The translations under genes and the position numbers were made by a program. A stretch of 14,091 nucleotides of DNA from Acidobacteriaceae bacterium (lineage in GTDB: Bacteria; Acidobacteriota; Vicinamibacteria; Vicinamibacterales; CAVVIG01), in the NCBI GenBank assembly GCA_031274845.1, contig JAISPN010000179.1:1-14091 (forward strand). Reading direction: 5' to 3'. Shown here in pieces: positions 7,283 to 13,819 of the stretch. The notes under the pieces are model-generated. The model did no database searches. It had not been told where the DNA came from and saw only the letters and a program-made list of their open reading frames with translations. Positions within the stretch are counted from its first letter, which is position 1, and the number at the start of each line of letters is the position of its first letter.

Positions 7283-10150
7283 CTATTCCTCGATCGGCGG
7301 ACAGCTACAGAAGAGATTCCTGTCGCCGTACGGGTTGTCGATGCGGCCGACGGTGGGCCAGCTCTTGCGCGCGCGCACGTACGGGAGCGGAAAGGCGGCC
7401 TGCTCGCGCGAGTCGGCGTGCGGCCAACGGTCGGAGGCAATCGCGCTCGCGGTGTGCGGCGCGTGCTTCAGGACGTTGTCCTTTGGGTCCGCCGTGCCAT
7501 CGATGACCGCCTGAATTTCCGCGCGGATCGCAATCATCGCGTCGCAGAACCGATCGAGCTCCTCCACCGGTTCGCTTTCGGTCGGCTCGATCATGAGCGT
7601 TCCAGCCACCGGAAACGAAACGGTCGGCGCGTGAAAGCCGTAATCCATGAGCCGCTTGGCGACGTCGGTTTCGTCGATGCCGCTCGCCTGCTTGAGCGGA
7701 CGGAGATCGAAAATCATCTCGTGCGCGACGCGGCCGTTCTCGCGCGTGTAGAGCACTGGAAAGTGCGGTTCGAGCCGCGACTTGATGTAGTTCGCGTTCA
7801 GGATTGCGAAGCGCGTCGCGTCGGTGAGACCGTTGCCGCCAAGCATTTTCATATAGGCGTACGAGATGAGCAGGATGCTGGCACTGCTCCACGGCGCGGC
7901 CGAGACGGCGTGAATTGCACGCGCGCCGCCGGTCTTTACCACCGGATGACCGGGCAGATACGGCACGAGATGCGCCGCGACGGCAATCGGCCCCATGCCG
8001 GGACCGCCACCGCCGTGCGGAATTGCAAACGTCTTGTGCAGATTGAGGTGACAGACATCGGCGCCAATCGTCGCCGGATTCGTCAGACCGACCTGCGCGT
8101 TCATGTTCGCGCCGTCCATGTACACCTGCCCGCCGCACGCGTGCACGATCGCACAGATGTCCTGAATGCTGTCTTCAAAGACGCCGTGCGTCGACGGATA
8201 GGTCACCATCAGCGCGGAGAGACGATCGCGATGCGCGTCGGCCTTCGCGCGCAGATCGGCGACGTCGATGTTCCCCTCTTTCGTGCTCGCGACGACTACC
8301 ACGCGCATGCCCGCCATCGCGCCACTTGCCGGGTTCGTGCCGTGCGCGGAGGCGGGAATCAGGACGACGTCTCTGGAGAGATCGCCGCGATCGCGGTGAT
8401 AGGCGCGAATCACCATCAGCCCGGCGTACTCGCCCTGCGCGCCGGAGTTGGGTTGCAGCGAGACGGCGGCAAAGCCGGTGACCTCGCAGAGCATCTGTTC
8501 GAGCTCCGCGAAGATCCGCTGATACCCCGCCATCTGCTCCACCGGCACGAACGGATGCGGCGTGCTGAAGGCTGGCCAGGTGATCGGCATCATCTCGGAC
8601 GCCGCGTTCAGCTTCATCGTGCAGGAGCCGAGCGGAATCATCGAGGTATCGAGGCCGATGTCCTTGCGTTCGAGGCTGCGGATGTAACGCATCATCTCCG
8701 TTTCCGAATGATGCGTGTTGAACACCGGGTGCGTGAGAAACGGCGAGGTGCGCGCGAGCGCGGCTGGATACGGCGCGGCGTCGGAGGAGATGGCCTTCGC
8801 TCCGTTGCCAGACTTCCCCATCGCCTCCGCGAACACCTTCGTCAACGCCGTCACGACATCGAGCGTCGTGGTTTCGTCGAGGGCGATGTTAATCGTCCCG
8901 TCGTCTCGATACCGGAGGTTGATGCCGGCGCGAAGCGCCAACTGGTGGACGCGCGAGGCATTGGCGCCAGCCATCCGCAGTGTGTCGAAGTAGTGCGTGT
9001 TCTGTTGCGTCAGCCCGAGCGCGATGAGTTGCTGTTCGAGCCGCGCGGCCAAGGCGTGCACGCGGGTGGCAATCGCGGTAAGCCCCTTCGGTCCGTGGTA
9101 GACGGCGTAGAAGCCGGCGACGTTGGCCAGGAGCGCCTGCGCCGTGCAGATGTTCGACGTCGCCTTCTCGCGGCGGATGTGCTGTTCGCGCGTCTGCAGC
9201 GACATGCGGTACGCCGTGTGGCCGTGCGCATCGACCGAGACGCCGATGATGCGTCCCGGCGCCTGACGCAGATGCGCGTCGAGTGTGGCAAAGAACGCCG
9301 CGTGCGGTCCGCCGTACCCCATCGGGACGCCAAACCGCTGCGCGCTGCCGTACACGATGTCCGCGCCGCACTCGCCCGCCGGCGTGAGGAGCGTCATGCT
9401 GAGCAGGTCGGCACCAACCGCGACGAGCACGCCAGAGGCTTTCGCGCGCGTGATGAACGGCCGGAGATCGTGAACAAGGCCCGCTTCGTCCGGGCTCTGC
9501 ACCAACGCGCCGAAGATCGTGTCGGTGAACTCCGCCGTGTCCATGTCGCCAATGACAAGCTCAATGTCGAGCGGTTCGGCGCGCGACCGGAGCACGTCAA
9601 TCGTCTGCGGATAGCACGAGCGCGAGACGAAGAACTGCGCTCGCCCGCCCACGCGCTCGATGCGCTTCGCCTGCACGCGGTGCAGCATCGTCATCGCTTC
9701 GGCGGCGGCGGTGGCCTCGTCGAGGAGCGACGCGGTGGCGACCTGCATGCCGGTCAGATCACCGACCAGCGTCTGGAAATTGAGCAGCGCTTCGAGCCGT
9801 CCTTGCGCGATCTCGGCCTGATACGGTGTGTACGGCGTGTACCACCCAGGGTTCTCGATCACATTGCGCAGGATCACGCTTGGCGTGATGCAGCCGGAGT
9901 ATCCGAGGCCGATGCAGGAAGTGAGCAACTGATTCTCCGCCGCGATCGCGCGGAGCGCGCTCAGGAATTCGTACTCGGACAAGCCGTCTGGCAGCCGGAG
10001 CGGTTCCCGGAGGCGGATGCGTTCTGGCACCGCCTCGTCGATGAGCGCGTCGAGCGACGCGGCGCCGACGGTCTTCAGCATTCCGGCGACATCGTGAGAT
10101 CCCGGCCCGATGTGGCGGGAGGCGAACGGCTCGAAGGCGAACGCGCTCAT
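7283..10150 (-). CDS. gcvP: Glycine dehydrogenase (decarboxylating), glycine cleavage P-protein
   Basis: Encodes 955 aa, the full-length single-chain P-protein rather than the split GcvPA/GcvPB form. It decarboxylates glycine with PLP and passes the aminomethyl group to the lipoyl arm of GcvH. The N-terminal half begins FASRHIGPG and carries GYSGCITPSVILRN and YTPYQAEIAQGRLEALLN. The C-terminal half has GSCTMKLNAASEM, the glycine-rich AHGTNPASGAMAG and the PLP-lysine motif HLNLHKTFAIPHGGGGPGMG with Lys706, matching the E. coli position as I recall it. The C-terminus reads RARKSWPTVGRIDNPYGDRN, a standard ending. The start ATG overlaps the gcvH stop by 4 nt (ATGA, 10147-10150), so the two are translationally coupled. 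It is the last gene of the gcvT-gcvH-gcvP operon. No damage is seen. Confidence 0.97.
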   Translation of the reverse strand: MSAFAFEPFASRHIGPGSHDVAGMLKTVGAASLDALIDEAVPERIRLREPLRLPDGLSEYEFLSALRAIAAENQLLTSCIGLGYSGCITPSVILRNVIENPGWYTPYTPYQAEIAQGRLEALLNFQTLVGDLTGMQVATASLLDEATAAAEAMTMLHRVQAKRIERVGGRAQFFVSRSCYPQTIDVLRSRAEPLDIELVIGDMDTAEFTDTIFGALVQSPDEAGLVHDLRPFITRAKASGVLVAVGADLLSMTLLTPAGECGADIVYGSAQRFGVPMGYGGPHAAFFATLDAHLRQAPGRIIGVSVDAHGHTAYRMSLQTREQHIRREKATSNICTAQALLANVAGFYAVYHGPKGLTAIATRVHALAARLEQQLIALGLTQQNTHYFDTLRMAGANASRVHQLALRAGINLRYRDDGTINIALDETTTLDVVTALTKVFAEAMGKSGNGAKAISSDAAPYPAALARTSPFLTHPVFNTHHSETEMMRYIRSLERKDIGLDTSMIPLGSCTMKLNAASEMMPITWPAFSTPHPFVPVEQMAGYQRIFAELEQMLCEVTGFAAVSLQPNSGAQGEYAGLMVIRAYHRDRGDLSRDVVLIPASAHGTNPASGAMAGMRVVVVASTKEGNIDVADLRAKADAHRDRLSALMVTYPSTHGVFEDSIQDICAIVHACGGQVYMDGANMNAQVGLTNPATIGADVCHLNLHKTFAIPHGGGGPGMGPIAVAAHLVPYLPGHPVVKTGGARAIHAVSAAPWSSASILLISYAYMKMLGGNGLTDATRFAILNANYIKSRLEPHFPVLYTRENGRVAHEMIFDLRPLKQASGIDETDVAKRLMDYGFHAPTVSFPVAGTLMIEPTESEPVEELDRFCDAMIAIRAEIQAVIDGTADPKDNVLKHAPHTASAIASDRWPHADSREQAAFPLPYVRARKSWPTVGRIDNPYGDRNLFCSCPPIEE

Positions 10151-10521
10151 TTCACGAGATCTGCGTACTGCGTGACGTCGAGCAGCGCCGAGACATCGTT
10201 GGCATCGGCGATCTTCAACACAATCATCCAGCTCTCGTGCGGATGCGTGTTGACGGCGTCGGGCGTGTCCTTGAGCGCGGTGTTGACGTCGACGACCTCG
10301 CCCGCGACCGGCGCGTACAGCTCCGAGACCGCCTTGACCGATTCAATCGTCCCGAACGCCTGCCCCGCCGTGACGTGCGTCCCTTTCTCCGGCAGATCGA
10401 GGTAGACGACATCGCCTAACTGCGCCTGCGCGTAGTCGGTGATGCCGACCTTGGCGGTCTCGCCCGAGATCTCGATCCACTCGTGGTCTTTGGTGTACTT
10501 GAACCCGGCTGGATATGCCAT
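10147..10521 (-). CDS. gcvH: Glycine cleavage system H protein
   Basis: Encodes 124 aa, typical length. GcvH carries the lipoyl group that shuttles the aminomethyl intermediate between the P, T and L proteins. The sequence shows the family start KYTKDHEWIEI, VGITDYAQAQLGDVVYLDLP, and the lipoylation site FGTIESVKAVSELYAP with Lys63 as the modified residue. The C-terminal part has GEVVDVN and ESWMIVLKI. The ATG at 10521 has an AGGAG element about 8 nt upstream (minus strand) and follows the gcvT stop by 20 nt. The stop overlaps the gcvP start. Lipoylation needs LipA/LipB or LplA, which are not in the window. Nothing unusual is seen. Confidence 0.97.
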   Translation of the reverse strand: MAYPAGFKYTKDHEWIEISGETAKVGITDYAQAQLGDVVYLDLPEKGTHVTAGQAFGTIESVKAVSELYAPVAGEVVDVNTALKDTPDAVNTHPHESWMIVLKIADANDVSALLDVTQYADLVK

Positions 10522-10541
10522 GTCGCTCCTCTGGAGATGCG

Positions 10542-11657
10542 CTATCTGGATCGCTTGTAAAACGGTAGTGGCACGATACGCGCGCGCGTCGCGCGTCCGC
10601 GAATGTCGATGTCGATCGCCGTGCCGATGGTGGCGAGTGCGGCCGGCACGTATCCCAGGCCGATCGCTTTCTTCAAATACGGCGTCTGCGTGCCGCTCGT
10701 GACGTGGCCGACGGTGGCGCCGTTTGACAGGATCGGATAGCTGGCGCGCGCGATGCCGCGCTCGGTCATCTCGAAGCCGACGAGCCGCTGGCTGGTGCCG
10801 TCCGCTTTCTGACGGCGCAGCACCTCTTCGCCGAGGAATCCTGTCTTTTTCCAGCCGACAATCCAGCCAAGATCCGCTTCGACCGGCGTCCGCGTGTCGT
10901 CGATGTCGTTGCCGTGGAGGCGCATGCTGGCTTCGAGCCGCAGCGTGTCGCGCGCGCCGAGACCGCACGGAATCAGGTTCACGTGCGCGCCAGATTCGAG
11001 CAGCGCAAGCCAGACGCGATCGGCCGACGCGGGCGGGATGAAGATCTCGAAGCCATCTTCGCCGGTGTAGCCGGTGCGCGAGACGGTCGCGCGGGTGTTG
11101 GCGACTTCGCCGTGCGCGAACCAGTAGTACTTGAGCGACGCCAGATCGATGCCGGTCAGCGGTTGCAGCACATCGAGCGCCTTCGGTCCCTGCACGGCAA
11201 GGAGCGCGTAGCGCGCACTCGCATCCACGGCGACGGCATCACCGGCGCCAGCGATGTTGGCCGTGATGTGCGCGTAGTCGGTGGCGATGTGCGACGCATT
11301 GACGACGAGGAGGAAGTGCTGGGGGGCAAGCCGATAAACGAGCAGATCGTCGACGAAGGTGCCTTGCGCGGTGAGCAGTCCCGAGTAGTGCGTCTGTCCG
11401 ACGGCCAGCTTCGAGGCGTCGTTGCACGAAATCCGCTGCACCGCGTCGAGCGCGTTTCGGCCAGAGATTTCGATCTGCCCCATGTGGCTGACGTCGAAGA
11501 GGCCGGCGCGGTCGCGCACCGCCATGTGTTCGACAGAGATGCCGCTGTATTCAACCGGCATCTCCCAGCCGCCGAACGGGACCATGCGGGCGCCTGATGC
11601 CACATGGCGGGCGTAAAGGGGCGTTTTCTTCAGCGAAGTGGCAGTCTCGTGTTCCAT
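10542..11657 (-). CDS. gcvT: Aminomethyltransferase, glycine cleavage T-protein
   Basis: Encodes 371 aa from the ATG at 11657. GcvT transfers the aminomethyl carbon from lipoyl-GcvH to tetrahydrofolate, releasing ammonia. Family motifs are ordered as expected: LKKTPLYARHV, MVPFGGWEMPVEY, GLFDVSHMGQIEISG, the catalytic-region SCNDASKL, YTGEDGFEIF and GLGARDTLRLEA, and finally TSGTQTPYLKKAIGLGYV. This start is chosen because it gives the usual N-terminus; a TTG at 11690 would add 11 residues without family support. No clear Shine-Dalgarno precedes either. The gene starts inside the 3' end of the upstream regulator ORF (107-nt overlap), so translation may depend on coupling to the regulator. It leads the gcvTHP operon. 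No glycine riboswitch was recognised upstream. Confidence 0.95.
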   Translation of the reverse strand: MEHETATSLKKTPLYARHVASGARMVPFGGWEMPVEYSGISVEHMAVRDRAGLFDVSHMGQIEISGRNALDAVQRISCNDASKLAVGQTHYSGLLTAQGTFVDDLLVYRLAPQHFLLVVNASHIATDYAHITANIAGAGDAVAVDASARYALLAVQGPKALDVLQPLTGIDLASLKYYWFAHGEVANTRATVSRTGYTGEDGFEIFIPPASADRVWLALLESGAHVNLIPCGLGARDTLRLEASMRLHGNDIDDTRTPVEADLGWIVGWKKTGFLGEEVLRRQKADGTSQRLVGFEMTERGIARASYPILSNGATVGHVTSGTQTPYLKKAIGLGYVPAALATIGTAIDIDIRGRATRARIVPLPFYKRSR

Positions 11658-12723
11658 GGTGAGAGGTGAGGGCTCGTCGAGAAACGTCAACGGTACTATG
11701 CCCCTCCGGCTCGGTCAAGGAATCGGCATCGCCATGCGGCAGCGACTCCCACGCGTGCAGATAGGTGACGAGCGTGTGGTAGCTGATGCCGAGCCGCCGG
11801 GCCGCTTGCCGCTTGTTACCGCCGGTTCTGCCGAGCATGAGTCTGGCGTACCGGCAGGCCCACACGCGAAGCGTTTCCGGCTGTTGCAGGGATGGCAGGA
11901 GGACTTCAGAGTAGTCGCGGCGGACGTGCACCGGCAGATCCTCGATGTCGATGACGTCGCCGCGGCAGAGCGCGACGCCGCGCTCCATCGTCCGTTCGAG
12001 TTCGCGGACGTTGCCCGGCCACTCGTACTGTTCCAGCGCCTGTAGCGCCTGCTCCGACAGGCGCAGGCGGTTGCTGACGCCGTGGCGTGTCAGGAAGTGT
12101 TGCGCCAACTCGCCGATGTCGCTCCGCCGTTCCCGGAGCGACGGCACGTGTACTTCGACGCCGCTGATGCGATAGAACAGATCCGCGCGGAACGATCGCT
12201 CCGCGACCATGCGGTCAAGCCGTTGATTCGTGGCGGCGATGATGCGGATATCGATCCGCTGACTGCCCTGTCCGCCGACACGCTCCACCGACATTTCCTG
12301 AATCGCTCGAAGAAGCTTGGCCTGCGCCGCTGTAGACAGATCCGCGATCTCGTCGAGAAACAACGTGCCGCCATCGGCGTATTCAAACTTGCCGCGCCGT
12401 CCGCGCACGCCGGTCGCCGTCCGCTCCTCGATGCCGAAGAGTTCCGCTTCGAGCAGCGTTTCCACCAGCGCGGCGCAGTTGACGGCGACAAACGGCCCGT
12501 GACTCCGAGGACTGAGCGCGTGAATCAGCCGCGCGACCAGCTCCTTGCCGACGCCAGACTCCCCTTCAATCAGCACCGTGAACGGCGTCGCGGCCACGCG
12601 CTCGATCCGGTCCCGCAGCGCGCGCATGGCGTCGGTCGATCCAATCAAGGGAACAACCCCGTCGCGGCGAATCCGTGGCACATCGTGAGCAACGGTCGTG
12701 GACGGCACGGTAGGTATAGTCAT
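11551..12723 (-). CDS. Bacterial enhancer-binding-type regulator (AAA+ and Fis HTH), altered GAFTGA loop
   Basis: Encodes 390 aa with no N-terminal receiver or GAF domain; the AAA+ domain begins by residue 27. Walker A GESGVGKE is at 54-61, Walker B GGTLFLDEI at 118-126, the arginine-finger region RADLFYRI at 179-186 and WPGNVREL at 235-242. A Fis-like HTH (NKRQAARRLGISYHTLVTYL, about 303-322) closes the functional part. The sigma-54-contacting loop GAFTGA reads RTATGV (101-106) and is one residue shorter, so activation of sigma-54 RNA polymerase is doubtful. The ATG at 12723 has AGGAG 7 nt upstream. After the HTH a tail of about 65 residues is low in conserved features, and its last 35 codons lie over gcvT. 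Its place immediately upstream of gcvT suggests, but does not prove, control of glycine cleavage. Confidence 0.85.
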   Translation of the reverse strand: MTIPTVPSTTVAHDVPRIRRDGVVPLIGSTDAMRALRDRIERVAATPFTVLIEGESGVGKELVARLIHALSPRSHGPFVAVNCAALVETLLEAELFGIEERTATGVRGRRGKFEYADGGTLFLDEIADLSTAAQAKLLRAIQEMSVERVGGQGSQRIDIRIIAATNQRLDRMVAERSFRADLFYRISGVEVHVPSLRERRSDIGELAQHFLTRHGVSNRLRLSEQALQALEQYEWPGNVRELERTMERGVALCRGDVIDIEDLPVHVRRDYSEVLLPSLQQPETLRVWACRYARLMLGRTGGNKRQAARRLGISYHTLVTYLHAWESLPHGDADSLTEPEGHSTVDVSRRALTSHHGTRDCHFAEENAPLRPPCGIRRPHGPVRRLGDAG

Positions 12724-12785
12724 CAGAACGCTCCTGCCCGATGACTAACCAAACCGGATGCCACAGACGCGGCACCGTCACATCA

Positions 12786-12811
12786 GAGAGCACCCGAGCG
12801 AAGTGGCTCTC
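12786..12811. other. Bulged hairpin in the gap between the toxin and the regulator
   Basis: GAGAGCAC (12786-12793) pairs with GTGGCTCTC (12803-12811) through 8 base pairs with one bulged G, around a 9-nt loop. It lies between the broken toxin gene (ending 12889) and the regulator start (12723). It could be a weak terminator for the toxin-antitoxin transcript or a leader element for the regulator. There is no T-run on either side. The rest of the 165-base gap holds no gene that I can support. Confidence 0.35.
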
Positions 12812-12844
12812 GCCGGGAGTAGCGCTTTCCCGTGCGGCTGTTCC

Positions 12845-12862
12845 CATGAGCACGAACTCATG
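12845..12862. repeat. Perfect inverted repeat CATGAG-N6-CTCATG
   Basis: Two perfect 6-nt arms separated by six bases, 26 nt beyond the toxin stop and 121 nt upstream of the regulator start. The dyad spacing fits either a short hairpin or a binding site for a dimeric HTH protein. It has no T-tract, so terminator function is unlikely. It could be an upstream site for the adjacent regulator, which is inference only. Confidence 0.35.
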
Positions 12863-12888
12863 ACGGTCTTCTGGTGGAGGCCAGGTGG

Positions 12889-13170
12889 TTACCAGCCAAG
12901 TTCAGCGTGCGATCCAGGCCGGACAAGCCGCAACGTATCCGCACCGATCTTTTGGTAGATCAGCACGAGGTCTGGCTTCACATGACAATCGCGATGGTCT
13001 TTCCAGTCGCCAGTCAGCATGTGGTCGCGATGGCGAGAGGCTCACGGACGATCGGCCAGCAGCGCGGACAAGACGACGTGGAGGTCTGCATCCAGCGTGA
13101 CGCGGTGCGGGCCTTTCTTTTCGCGCGTGTAGTCGCGCGCAAATTGGTCGATGTAGTCAGGCGTCCTCAT
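12889..13170 (-). pseudogene. yafQ: YafQ-type mRNA interferase toxin, interrupted by an in-frame TGA
   Basis: The minus-strand frame from ATG 13170 to TAA 12889-12891 is 94 codons long and matches the YafQ family across its length, but codon 43 is TGA (13042-13044). Before the stop are MRTPDYIDQFARDY and LSALLADRP; after it, in the same frame, come RHRDHMLTGDWKDHRDCHVKPD, LVLIYQK and PGSHAELGW (given here as separate motifs). The catalytic residues known for E. coli YafQ (His50, His63, Asp67, His87) have counterparts at His50, His63, Asp67 and His88, all downstream of the stop. YafQ is a ribosome-dependent endoribonuclease neutralised by DinJ. The start overlaps the antitoxin gene by 14 nt, as is usual for these pairs. 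The remaining 42-aa product lacks the active site. A sequencing error at this codon is the main alternative. Confidence 0.8.
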
Positions 13171-13420
13171 TGAGATCGCGGAAGAGCGCGTCGAGGTTCC
13201 TGGCCTTCGTGACGCGGCCCGCGCGTGCGTCACGCATGGCCTGAATCGTGGTCTCGTTCGGAGTCAGCGGATCGAACGGCAGCGCTTTGTCGTGCGCGAT
13301 GCGGGTCAGCAGCAGGCGTACGGCGTCGGAGACGGTGAGGCCCATGGCCGCCAGTACGGCCGCCGCTTCGGTCTTGATGCTCCCATCAATGCGAGTCTGG
13401 ATGAGTTGATTTGCCGCCAT
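13157..13420 (-). CDS. dinJ: RelB/DinJ-family antitoxin
   Basis: Encodes 87 aa. The N-terminus MAANQLIQTRIDGSIKTEA forms the beta strand and first helix of a ribbon-helix-helix fold, and GLTVSDAVRLLLTRIAHDK is the second helix. Then come KALPFD and PNETTIQAM, which closely follow E. coli DinJ as I recall it, in sequence and length. RHH antitoxins dimerise, bind the operator and wrap the toxin with the C-terminal tail. The ATG at 13420 is chosen because it has AAGGAGG with a 7-nt spacer; an in-frame ATG at 13447 lies inside the palindrome and would add a non-conserved leader. The toxin start lies within this gene's last codons. With a broken partner this would now be an orphan antitoxin. Confidence 0.9.
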   Translation of the reverse strand: MAANQLIQTRIDGSIKTEAAAVLAAMGLTVSDAVRLLLTRIAHDKALPFDPLTPNETTIQAMRDARAGRVTKARNLDALFRDLNEDA

Positions 13421-13440
13421 CGGCTTGCCTCCTTCGATGC

Positions 13441-13458
13441 AGTACATTGCAATGCACT
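13441..13458. promoter_or_regulatory. Near-perfect palindrome, probable antitoxin operator
   Basis: AGTACATTGCAATGCACT is an 18-bp palindrome with one mismatched pair and a perfect 10-bp core CATTGCAATG (13445-13454). It lies 21 nt upstream of the antitoxin ATG, just before its Shine-Dalgarno, and touches the stop codon of the PilZ gene. RelB/DinJ-type antitoxins repress their own operons by binding such dyads over the promoter, so autoregulation is the likely role. No binding evidence exists here beyond position and symmetry. Confidence 0.65.
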
Positions 13459-13819
13459 ACTCCTGAAGGCAAGGACTGGCGGTATCGACAGCTTCGAACG
13501 GTGTGACGATGACGCCGGGCAGCGGGAGCTGGAAGCGCACCGCGCTTTCGTAGACGGCCAGCGCGTGGTCGAGGCGCGTGATGGCCGACCGGACGACGAC
13601 CGCGCGCGCGACATACGGTCCATTGCCAGCGTCGATGCGCAGTTCAATCGACGTATTCGGGACCACGCGGCACGTCGTCTCGATGCGTGCGCCGTGCGTG
13701 GAGATATCCAGCAGGCGTGCGTGATGGCCGGGGCGCACGCGCACCTGCACGGGAGATGACGGCGGCACCGTGGTTCGAGGCGCGCTGCGGCGCTCTACGG
13801 GGTTGTCAGTGGCATCCAT
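13457..13819 (-). CDS. PilZ domain protein
   Basis: Encodes 120 aa, a stand-alone PilZ domain. The two c-di-GMP-binding signatures are visible: RxxxR in ERRSAPR (Arg11 and Arg15) and D/NxSxxG in LLDISTHGARIE (Asp38, Ser40, Gly43), joined by a beta-rich stretch (SPVQVRVRPGHHARL). The C-terminal part has EYESAV-like strands ending FQLPLPG. Both signatures being intact suggests real ligand binding. The ATG at 13819 lies 25 nt inside the end of the upstream pseudopilin-like gene, so the two are probably one operon. PilZ proteins often control pili, motility or exopolysaccharide; here a pilus or secretion role is suggested by the neighbour. The stop falls on the antitoxin operator palindrome, marking the edge of the toxin-antitoxin insertion or module. 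Confidence 0.85.
   Translation of the reverse strand: MDATDNPVERRSAPRTTVPPSSPVQVRVRPGHHARLLDISTHGARIETTCRVVPNTSIELRIDAGNGPYVARAVVVRSAITRLDHALAVYESAVRFQLPLPGVIVTPFEAVDTASPCLQE

Noticed and set aside
7265..10405. A 1046-codon open frame on the plus strand opposite gcvP and part of gcvH
   Set aside because: It is exactly antisense to well-supported genes, is full of Arg/His/Asp-rich low-complexity sequence, and follows from the strong G/C third-position bias of the real genes.
11658..11760. Glycine riboswitch before gcvT
   Set aside because: This stretch is coding for the regulator's C-terminus and I could not find the paired aptamer cores; no sequence support.
7283..12723. Operon as a novel system
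   Set aside because: GcvT, GcvH and GcvP have intact standard motifs and order; only the regulator and its overlap are unusual and they are listed separately.
13042..13044. Possible selenocysteine readthrough of the TGA in the toxin
   Set aside because: YafQ toxins have no selenoprotein form that I know of, the position is not catalytic, and no selenocysteine insertion hairpin is apparent after the codon.
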